Source of the DNA: an uncultured Flavobacteriales bacterium
GTDB lineage: Bacteria; Bacteroidota; Bacteroidia; Flavobacteriales; BACL11
Reading direction: 5' to 3'
Length of the DNA stretch: 64,000 bases
Assembly: GCA_905181635.1 (NCBI GenBank)
Contig: CAJIYM010000005.1
Location: 114,981-178,980, forward strand
Shown: positions 55,029 through 62,366 of the stretch, piece after piece
Layout of the letters: the number at the start of each line of letters is the position of its first letter
How positions within the stretch are numbered: position 1 is the stretch's first letter
Program-made: the position numbers and the translations under genes
The notes under the pieces: generated by a model
What the model was told of the DNA's origin: nothing
Seen by the model: the letters and a program-made list of their open reading frames with translations, nothing else
Database searches by the model: none

Positions 55029-55508
55029 ATGAGCATTATTATTTACACTGATGGTTCTGCCAAAGGAAACCCTGGAAATGGAGGGTATGGAATTGTGATG
55101 ATGAGCGGCTCCTACAGAAGAGAGTTAAATCAGGGGTTTAGGCTTACAACCAATAATCGCATGGAATTATTGGCGGTTATTATCGCTTTAGAAAACATTA
55201 AGAAAGAGGGGTCGGCTACAACTGTTTACTCTGATTCAAAATATGTAATTGATGCTGTTGAAAAAAAATGGGTGTTTGGCTGGGAAAAGAAAAACTTTAA
55301 CAAAAAGAAAAACCCTGACTTATGGATTCGTTTTTTAAAAATATACAGAAAACAAAAGGTAAGTTTTGTTTGGGTAAAAGGTCACGCTAACAACAAAGAA
55401 AATGAACGATGTGATTTATTAGCTGTACAGGCTGCTGAATCTAAAGATCTTATTATTGATAATTGGTATGAAAACAATGTTAAAAATACCGGATCTTCTT
55501 TATTTTAA
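55029..55508 (+). CDS. rnhA: Ribonuclease HI
   Basis: A 159-residue enzyme that cuts RNA in RNA-DNA hybrids. Catalytic residues are seen in YTDGSAKGNPGNGGYG (Asp), NNRMELLAVI (Glu), YSDSKYVIDA (Asp) and ERCDLLAVQAA (Asp). The basic handle KKWVFGWEKKNFNKKK is present. The stop lies one base before the convergent kinase stop. Confidence 0.96.
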   Translation: MSIIIYTDGSAKGNPGNGGYGIVMMSGSYRRELNQGFRLTTNNRMELLAVIIALENIKKEGSATTVYSDSKYVIDAVEKKWVFGWEKKNFNKKKNPDLWIRFLKIYRKQKVSFVWVKGHANNKENERCDLLAVQAAESKDLIIDNWYENNVKNTGSSLF

Positions 55509-56423
55509 TCAAATATCAAATTTGACTAATTTTACAAACTCATTTATTCTCTCATTAACATCTATCTGAGTGATTTCTGTTAATTTCTGCGTACCAAACT
55601 TTTCAACACAAAAAGACGCCATGGCAGAACCATTAATAACAGCTCTTTTCATGTTTTCAAAAGAGATGTCATTTGTTTTGGCTAAATAACCTATAAATCC
55701 TCCCGCAAAAGAATCTCCAGCTCCTGTAGGGTCAAACACATCTTCCAAAGGTAGTGCTGGAGCAAAAAACACCTCATCATCATTAAACAAAAGAGCTCCG
55801 TGCTCTCCTTTTTTAATTATTAAGTATTTAGGTCCCATTGCTAAAATTATTTTTGCCGCCTTCACTAGCGAATATTCTCCCGAAAGCTGCCTTGCTTCTT
55901 CATCATTTATAGTCAGCACATCAACCTCCTTTAATGCTTCTTTTAAATCATCCATAAAAAGATCCATCCAAAAATTCATTGTATCCAATACAACCAATTT
56001 TGGTCTTTTTTTCATTTGACTTAAAACCTGCTTTTGAACACTAGGCATTAAGTTTCCAAGCATTAAGAATTCTGATTCTTGATATTTTTCAGGAACAATT
56101 GGATTAAAGTTCTCCAATACATTTAACTGTGTATCCAAAGTATCTCTAGTATTCATATCGTTGTGATATTTTCCTGACCAAAAAAATGTTTTTTCTCCTT
56201 TTTTTATTTGCAAGCCAGCAATATCTACTGATTTGTTTTTTAGCATCTGTATTGCATCTGAAGGAAAATCCTCCCCAACAACAGACACTAAGTTTAAGTT
56301 TTTAGCAAAAAATGACGACGATAAACATATATATGTTGCTGCTCCACCAACTATTTTGTCTGTTTTACCAAAAGGAGTTTCTATTGCGTCAAAAGCCACT
56401 GTTCCTACCACTAAAATACTCAT
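55509..56423 (-). CDS. PfkB family carbohydrate/nucleoside kinase
   Basis: A 304-residue ribokinase-fold kinase. The N-terminal substrate motif is GGAATYICLSSSFF and the catalytic/anion-hole motif is DPTGAGDSFAGGF. The substrate (sugar or nucleoside) cannot be read from the sequence. Divergent from the tRNA-Asn gene, with overlapping promoter regions. Confidence 0.88.
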   Translation of the reverse strand: MSILVVGTVAFDAIETPFGKTDKIVGGAATYICLSSSFFAKNLNLVSVVGEDFPSDAIQMLKNKSVDIAGLQIKKGEKTFFWSGKYHNDMNTRDTLDTQLNVLENFNPIVPEKYQESEFLMLGNLMPSVQKQVLSQMKKRPKLVVLDTMNFWMDLFMDDLKEALKEVDVLTINDEEARQLSGEYSLVKAAKIILAMGPKYLIIKKGEHGALLFNDDEVFFAPALPLEDVFDPTGAGDSFAGGFIGYLAKTNDISFENMKRAVINGSAMASFCVEKFGTQKLTEITQIDVNERINEFVKLVKFDI

Positions 56424-56437
56424 AACTATTTTTTTTG

Positions 56438-56445
56438 CAAATATA
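56438..56445 (-). promoter_or_regulatory. -7 box (TATATTTG) for the PfkB kinase
   Basis: On the minus strand TATATTTG matches TAnnTTTG, 14 bases upstream of the kinase ATG. Confidence 0.45.
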
Positions 56446-56468
56446 TTTTATTATTTCAACCTTTGTGT

Positions 56469-56476
56469 TATTTTTG
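56469..56476 (+). promoter_or_regulatory. -7 box (TATTTTTG) for tRNA-Asn
   Basis: TATTTTTG lies 18 bases upstream of the mature tRNA 5' end, a suitable place for a precursor start. Confidence 0.5.
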
Positions 56477-56494
56477 CAGCCGTTTTAACAACAC

Positions 56495-56568
56495 TCCTCC
56501 TTAGCTCAGCTGGTTAGAGCATCTGACTGTTAATCAGAGGGTCCTAGGTTCGAGTCCTAGAGGGGGAG
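56495..56568 (+). tRNA. tRNA-Asn (anticodon GTT)
   Basis: A complete 74-base cloverleaf: acceptor TCCTCCT pairs AGGGGGA (one T-G wobble), D arm GCTC/GAGC, anticodon stem TCTGA/TCAGA with loop CTGTTAA (anticodon GTT), T arm CTAGG/CCTAG with loop TTCGAGT, discriminator G as expected for Asn. The CCA end is not encoded (CAA follows). It has its own -7 box and terminator, so it is a single-gene unit. Confidence 0.97.
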
Positions 56569-56573
56569 CAAAC

Positions 56574-56604
56574 AAAAAGTCCAGCTATTTAAGCTGGACT
56601 TTTT
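56574..56604 (+). terminator. Terminator after tRNA-Asn
   Basis: AAAAAGTCCAGCT, loop ATTTA, AGCTGGACTTTTT is a perfect 13-bp stem with A and T tracts, so it could act in both directions. Confidence 0.92.
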
Positions 56605-56771
56605 GCGTATTAACCAAAATTGTTTTCTATATAAATACTACATTTTTGACCCCTATCAAATAAGTAAGTGCAGATTACAAACAATATTAATAGTGTGCCT
56701 TTCTTTGTTATTTACACATTATTAATTTTTACGAATTAGTAATTAAACTAGTTGCACCAATAGCTATTTAA

Positions 56772-57011
56772 TTACTTTTTTCTTTTCTTAAACAACCTAC
56801 TGCTTCCTTTTTTAGATTTTTTTCCTATTTTTTTCCCATCTTTATACAACACTAACCTCCATTTTGATTTCTTTTTTTCTGTAGATGAGTTTTCAAAATC
56901 AGTGCAAGGCAGGGTAGCTGAACCGTTAAATGTTTTTTTTGTTCTGCATGAACTCAACACAACAACACTTAACAATAAGATAATGATATGTTTACTTTTC
57001 AATAGTCTCAC
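56772..57011 (-). CDS. Small, very basic lipoprotein (79 aa)
   Basis: A 79-residue protein with a lipoprotein signal peptide ending in LSSC (C22). The mature part is strongly basic, with about 20 Lys/Arg in under 60 residues and a C-terminus ending SSRLFKKRKK. It has a second cysteine (LPCTD). I do not recognise a family. It could bind polyanions such as LPS, peptidoglycan or DNA; that is inference. The gap 56605-56771 before its 3' end holds nothing I can name. Confidence 0.62.
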   Translation of the reverse strand: MRLLKSKHIIILLLSVVVLSSCRTKKTFNGSATLPCTDFENSSTEKKKSKWRLVLYKDGKKIGKKSKKGSSRLFKKRKK

Positions 57012-57027
57012 TTGGTAAAATTAAACA

Positions 57028-57035
57028 TATTTTTG
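57028..57035 (+). promoter_or_regulatory. -7 box (TATTTTTG) for rnr
   Basis: TATTTTTG fits TAnnTTTG, 11 bases before the rnr ATG, implying a very short leader. Confidence 0.45.
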
Positions 57036-57046
57036 TTACTTACATT

Positions 57047-59179
57047 ATGAAGAAAAATAAAAAAAAGAGGCAATCTGATAAAATAGGGTTTTCTAATTCA
57101 AAACTATTTGATTTAATATTATCCGTTTTCAGAGAAAATCCAAACAGAAAACTAAATTATAAGCAGGTTTCTAAAACATTAAAAGTTACAGAGATGGGTG
57201 TGAAAATCCAGATTATTGATGTAATGAAAGAAATGGTTACTTCCGGAGTCTTATCAGAGGGGCAAAGAGGGTCATATCGTTTATTAGAAAAATTATCGAC
57301 ACTTATTACAAATATAAAAAATACAAACAATAGGGGTTCTTACGCAAATATTGATGAAGAAAATGAAGTTTTTATTCCAAAAGAATATGCTCAATTTTCT
57401 CTAGCGGGTGATGAGGTTGAGATATTACTTTTTCCAAAAAGAAAAAACAAACAAGAGGGAGAGGTTGTTAGTGTTATAAAAAGAAGAAAAGAAGAGTTTG
57501 TTGGAACAATAGATGATTCTTCTTCTAATTATTTTTTAATTACAGATGATAAAAAAATATCTTTTGATGTTTTTATTCCTCCAAAAACAATAAAAAAGGA
57601 ATATCTCAACAAAAAAGTAGTCGTAAAAGTTGAAGGTTGGGACTCTAAATTTAAAAACCCTATTGGTAAAGTAGTTCAGGTTATTGGAGAAATTAATGAT
57701 CATGATACTGAAATAAATTCGATTTTATATGATTATGGTTTTTCTCCTAAATTTCCTGAAAAAGTAGAGAGAGAGGCTAATAAAATTGTAGAGGAAATTT
57801 CAAAAGATGAGATTAGTAAAAGACTTGATATACGAAGTACAACCACATTTACTATCGATCCTAAAGACGCAAAAGATTTTGATGACGCTCTATCTGTTAA
57901 AAAAATAAATAATGGAAATTGGGAAATTGGAGTTCATATTGCAGATGTATCTCATTATGTAGAGAGGGGTGGTGTTATTGATAAAGAGGCTGTTGAAAGA
58001 GCTACATCTGTTTATTTGGTAGACAGGGTAATCCCCATGCTTCCAGAGATACTTTCAAATAATATATGCTCATTAAAGCCTAATGTTGATCGCCTAGCCT
58101 ATTCCATTTTTTTTGAAATGGATGAAATGGCTAATCTTGTAGGTTATAATATTAAGAAAACTGTCATCCATTCTGATTTTCGTTTTACATACCAAACTGC
58201 ACAAAATATTATAGACGATAGAAAAGGTCGGCTATCAAAAGAACTTTTACTTCTTGACAAATTATCAAAAATATTAAGAGAAAAGAGGAAAAAAAATGGT
58301 TCTATCAATTTTGAAAGCTCAGAAGTTAAATTCGTTCTAGACAACAACAACAACCCTATTGACGTATATTTTAAAGAAAGTTTGTCTACCAACCATTTAA
58401 TTGAAGAGTTTATGTTGTTGGCCAATAAAACAGTTGCTAAGCACATTAGTTCTTCTTCCGGGGGATCTAAGACTTTTGTTTATAGAATACACGATATACC
58501 TGATGGTGATAGAATTTCAACGTTAAATAACATTGTTAAAAAGTTTGGTCATTCTATTAATAATGATTCTTCTGATAAATTATCTCAATCACTAAATAAA
58601 TTACTTGAAAATGTAAAGGGTAAGGCAGAGCAGCAAATGGTAGAAACGCTAACAATACGTTCAATGGCAAAAGCAGTTTATACTACTGATAATATAGGTC
58701 ACTATGGTTTGGCTTTTAAATATTATTCCCATTTTACCTCCCCTATAAGGCGTTACCCTGACTTAATAGTTCACAGGCTGTTGGATAAATATATGCATAA
58801 TGGGGATTCCGCTAATAAAGAGTCTGTTGAAAAAATATGTAAGCACTGTTCAGAAATGGAGAAAGTATCATCAAGGGCTGAGCGTGATTCTATCAAGTAT
58901 ATGCAGGTTAAATTTTTAAAGAATAAAATTGGATCTATTTATGAAGGAGTAATATCAGGAGTTACAGAATGGGGTTTATATATTGAAATTACTGAAAATA
59001 AATGTGAAGGTTTAGTTAAAGTAAGTAGTATTAAAAACGACCATTATGTTTTTGATGAAAAAAAATATGCATTAATTGGATATAAAACAAAATCTAGCTA
59101 CCAATTAGGACAAAAAGTAAAAATTAAGGTCCAAAGAGCAGACTCAGATAAGAAACAAATGGATTTTGTTTTAGTTTAA
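57047..59179 (+). CDS. rnr: Ribonuclease R
   Basis: A 710-residue processive 3'-5' exoribonuclease. Layout: a lysine-rich N-terminus, a winged-helix domain (about 15-80), cold-shock domains (about 90-230), the RNB catalytic domain with TIDPKDAKDFDDALS (active-site aspartates), and a C-terminal S1 domain (GSIYEGVISGVTEWGLYIEI). Full length. Its stop abuts the stop of the convergent T9SS gene. Confidence 0.96.
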   Translation: MKKNKKKRQSDKIGFSNSKLFDLILSVFRENPNRKLNYKQVSKTLKVTEMGVKIQIIDVMKEMVTSGVLSEGQRGSYRLLEKLSTLITNIKNTNNRGSYANIDEENEVFIPKEYAQFSLAGDEVEILLFPKRKNKQEGEVVSVIKRRKEEFVGTIDDSSSNYFLITDDKKISFDVFIPPKTIKKEYLNKKVVVKVEGWDSKFKNPIGKVVQVIGEINDHDTEINSILYDYGFSPKFPEKVEREANKIVEEISKDEISKRLDIRSTTTFTIDPKDAKDFDDALSVKKINNGNWEIGVHIADVSHYVERGGVIDKEAVERATSVYLVDRVIPMLPEILSNNICSLKPNVDRLAYSIFFEMDEMANLVGYNIKKTVIHSDFRFTYQTAQNIIDDRKGRLSKELLLLDKLSKILREKRKKNGSINFESSEVKFVLDNNNNPIDVYFKESLSTNHLIEEFMLLANKTVAKHISSSSGGSKTFVYRIHDIPDGDRISTLNNIVKKFGHSINNDSSDKLSQSLNKLLENVKGKAEQQMVETLTIRSMAKAVYTTDNIGHYGLAFKYYSHFTSPIRRYPDLIVHRLLDKYMHNGDSANKESVEKICKHCSEMEKVSSRAERDSIKYMQVKFLKNKIGSIYEGVISGVTEWGLYIEITENKCEGLVKVSSIKNDHYVFDEKKYALIGYKTKSSYQLGQKVKIKVQRADSDKKQMDFVLV

Positions 59180-61372
59180 TTACTCTTTAATCCATTTTCT
59201 TGTTTCACTCCAATCACTTCCTTCAAATTTTATTTTATATATTCCTTTTAAAAGTTTTGAAACATTTAAATAATCTTTATTTGAAGCTTTATTTTCAATA
59301 ACTAATCTACCTGTAATATCGTATATTTTAATCAGTGTATTATCTTCTTTTAAATTTGATATATATATTTTATCAGTTCCTGGGTTAGGATAAATATTAA
59401 CTCTATTAGGTCCATTTAATTCTACCCCTATACTAGCAACAGCACACGCATTATAACCTGAATTAACGGCTGTTGTAATATCTGTTGATGATGCATTATC
59501 AATTTGATTATTATTGTCAATAAACATTCCTACAATATGAATTTGTGATTGATCCCAAGAAGGATCTAAAGTAAATTCAAAACAAATAGTTTCTGTATCT
59601 CCTACTAAAAGAGAAGTTGAGCTTAAAGATTCTCCTTCAAATCCTGGTGCAACACCTCTTGCTACGTGACGATAAATCATTTGTGAAGCAGGAACATTTG
59701 ACGGCATATTAGCCCAATCACTTCCATCTACATCTATTAATGATCCAGAACCTCCACCACTATATGAATTAGATTGATAAAAAGAATTAGCTGTTCCTGT
59801 AACAGAATCCTCTACTAAAACACATGCTAAACTATAATTTCCATTAATATTATTTTGAATATCAACAGTAAGAGATACTTTTAAAATATTACCATTTAAT
59901 TCTGCTCCATTTGATATAATACCATTTGGTGCAACAATAATTCTTTGTAAAAAATCTTGTTTAAATGCACCTGGATCTATATCAGAACCTCTATCAACAA
60001 GTCCACTAGGATAACCAGAAATATAAGGAGCCATTCCATTATCGTAATCAGGATCAGTCATAGGATCTCCATTATGCACAGCTATTCCTTGCCAATATCC
60101 TTCATAATCTTTATCCATCCAATTTAATGCTACTGCACCCCTTGGACACCACCCACACCAAGTACCTGTCGCTTCTTCCCCAATAACTAATTTACCTTCC
60201 GCTGGAATGATTGCTTCTATTTGAATTGACATTATATCATCAAGTGGGTCATCATCAGGTCCTAAATTATTTACATTATAAACAGTTGCTGTTCCTATAT
60301 TTATTCCTCCTATTAATGTTATTCCATTAGTCATATTAACATTATAAACATCTTGAGTTGACATATTTACACCACTAATATTTTCAGTTATTGTAGTTCC
60401 ATTATATTCAAAATCTATATCAAATGATGTAATATTAGATATTCCTAAATTCCTTACATCTACAGATGGATTTCTATCTTGTCCTGCTAAACCTGTAATT
60501 GAATTAACTAATATAACCTGGGCATTTAAATTTTCTAAATTTGGTTCTATATATGACCAACAAACATCATCTACATAAAATTGATGTCCTATAATTGGAT
60601 ATAAATCTAATGATGCTATTTTATTTACTGAATTTGTAAAACTTCCTTGACTTTGATTATCTATAAATAATTCCCAATTATTATTTGTTAAATCACAAAC
60701 TAGTTTTAATTCAAACCAAACTTCTTCAGGATATGTAGTTGTTAAATAATTAAAACCATTTCCTGTATTTTCTAAAATTAAAGATCCTAAATCCATTTTA
60801 CAATCTAAAGACCATACATTTCCAGGTATATTTTCAGCTTGAAAATTAAAATATGCTCCTGTTCCTGCATTAATATAAAACATTGAGGAAAATTCAAATA
60901 TACCTAATTCATATGGTGCTGCAGTTCCAAAAGGTAAAACAATATCTTGAGCACCTTGAGAGGCGCCGGAAAATAAATATAAAGAATTTAAACCACTGTA
61001 ACTCATAATATTACTAATATTAGCATCATCTGCAAAAGGTGCTGTAGTTCCACTCATTAATTCTCCCCAAGTATTCCAATCTGATAATGTTTGAGCTACT
61101 GGATCACCATTTTGAAATGAATCAAAATTTTCACATACACTTGTTTGAGGTGGATTTGAAGAACAAGGTCCGGATGTCCAAGAAGTATTACCTCCAACTA
61201 CTTCTGCATAACATTCATTATCATAAGTAACCCCATCACATCCACAAACCTCATTAATTAACGTAAAACAAAAAGCTGTTGGATCTATCAAACTACTATC
61301 TACACAAGTTATTTGTGCATTTGAATTGAAAAAAATTAAAGTTCCAATTAATAAAGTAAATATATTTTTCAT
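59180..61372 (-). CDS. T9SS type A cargo with Kazal and Omp28-like domains
   Basis: A 730-residue secreted protein. Signal peptide (1-19); a Kazal-type cysteine domain (about 23-70, VCGCDGVTYDNECYAEV); a lectin-like beta region (about 80-270); a CARDB-like segment (about 280-385); an Omp28/thioredoxin-like region with TGTWCGWCPRGAVALN (CxxC near 405); and a type A sorting domain from about 655 (VNIYPNPGTDKIYISNL). It is likely exported through T9SS to the surface. Kazal domains inhibit serine proteases in other proteins; whether this one does is open. Confidence 0.86.
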   Translation of the reverse strand: MKNIFTLLIGTLIFFNSNAQITCVDSSLIDPTAFCFTLINEVCGCDGVTYDNECYAEVVGGNTSWTSGPCSSNPPQTSVCENFDSFQNGDPVAQTLSDWNTWGELMSGTTAPFADDANISNIMSYSGLNSLYLFSGASQGAQDIVLPFGTAAPYELGIFEFSSMFYINAGTGAYFNFQAENIPGNVWSLDCKMDLGSLILENTGNGFNYLTTTYPEEVWFELKLVCDLTNNNWELFIDNQSQGSFTNSVNKIASLDLYPIIGHQFYVDDVCWSYIEPNLENLNAQVILVNSITGLAGQDRNPSVDVRNLGISNITSFDIDFEYNGTTITENISGVNMSTQDVYNVNMTNGITLIGGINIGTATVYNVNNLGPDDDPLDDIMSIQIEAIIPAEGKLVIGEEATGTWCGWCPRGAVALNWMDKDYEGYWQGIAVHNGDPMTDPDYDNGMAPYISGYPSGLVDRGSDIDPGAFKQDFLQRIIVAPNGIISNGAELNGNILKVSLTVDIQNNINGNYSLACVLVEDSVTGTANSFYQSNSYSGGGSGSLIDVDGSDWANMPSNVPASQMIYRHVARGVAPGFEGESLSSTSLLVGDTETICFEFTLDPSWDQSQIHIVGMFIDNNNQIDNASSTDITTAVNSGYNACAVASIGVELNGPNRVNIYPNPGTDKIYISNLKEDNTLIKIYDITGRLVIENKASNKDYLNVSKLLKGIYKIKFEGSDWSETRKWIKE

Positions 61373-61930
61373 AGTTTTAAAGTTAATTATTTAGAGTATA
61401 AAAGTATACAAATTTATTTAAAGTAAAAATTGAGTTAACAGTAATTATATATAATATATATATTATTTATTTAAAATTAAAAAAGATTTATGTATATATA
61501 TATAAGCTGTTAGTTTGGTTTATAATTATTTAATATTAAAGTAGGATTAATTATTTTTTAAAATAAACCAACAATAAATAAATAACAATGTTAATTTTTA
61601 AGCTATAAAAATCAATTACTTGTGTATTTAATTAACTAATAAATTAAATTGTTAATAAGCTTGTTTAACTATAAAATATTAATAAATAATTATAAATTTA
61701 CAATCAAATAAAGTTAATAAGTATACTTAAAAATAAAATATAAATAATAGTAAAATTAGTTGACTTTGATTTTCATTATTAGCTTAGTTTTTTAAAATAA
61801 ATATTGAATAAAAGTTATTATTTTTGACTAGTAATTTATGAACAATTTTAAGACATAATTTATTAATAACTCAAAAATTTGTACTAGGTTAAATATAATT
61901 AATATTAACACCCTGTTAAAAGAATAAATT
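61373..61930 (+). other. Extremely AT-rich intergenic region
   Basis: About 560 bases made almost only of A and T, with TATATATA runs (around 61450-61505) and very few G or C. No open frame, tRNA or G/C-stemmed hairpin is visible. It separates the Kazal/Omp28 gene from rpiB and is clearly more AT-rich than other gaps in the window. Confidence 0.7.
61409..61416 (-). promoter_or_regulatory. -7 box (TAAATTTG) for the Kazal/Omp28 gene
   Basis: On the minus strand TAAATTTG matches TAnnTTTG, 36 bases upstream of the ATG. In such AT-rich sequence chance matches are common, so confidence is low. Confidence 0.35.
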
Positions 61931-62359
61931 ATGAAAATAGGTTTAGCATGCGATCACGCTGGATATGAATTTAAAGAACAATTAAAAAAATATTTATCTA
62001 GTAAGGATAATGACATAAATGATTATGGATGTTATTCTTTAGAGAGCGTTGACTACCCAGATTTTGGACATAAATTAGCAGAAAGTATAGAAAAAGGAGT
62101 TAATGAACTGGGTATTCAGTTTTGTGGAACTGGTAATGGAATAAATATGTCAGCCAATAAACACCAAGCAATACGGGCTGCACTTTGTTGGAACTCTCAC
62201 ATTGCCGAACAAGCCCGCTTACATAATAATGCAAACATACTTACTATGCCCGCTCGGCATTTAGACTGGCAGGAAGTAGAGGAAATTGTAGACACATTTC
62301 TTAGCACCCAATTTGAAGGAGGAAGACACCAAAAAAGAGTAAAAAAAATAAAAATTTAA
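61931..62359 (+). CDS. rpiB: Ribose-5-phosphate isomerase B
   Basis: A 142-residue RpiB/LacAB-fold isomerase that interconverts ribose-5-P and ribulose-5-P. IGLACDHAGYEFKEQLK, VDYPDFGHKLA, FCGTGNGINMSANKH (active-site Cys and anion loop) and RAALCWN are typical. Normal length. It has no visible promoter and lies 7 bases before the broken repeat gene. Confidence 0.95.
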   Translation: MKIGLACDHAGYEFKEQLKKYLSSKDNDINDYGCYSLESVDYPDFGHKLAESIEKGVNELGIQFCGTGNGINMSANKHQAIRAALCWNSHIAEQARLHNNANILTMPARHLDWQEVEEIVDTFLSTQFEGGRHQKRVKKIKI

Positions 62360-62366
62360 AATAACT

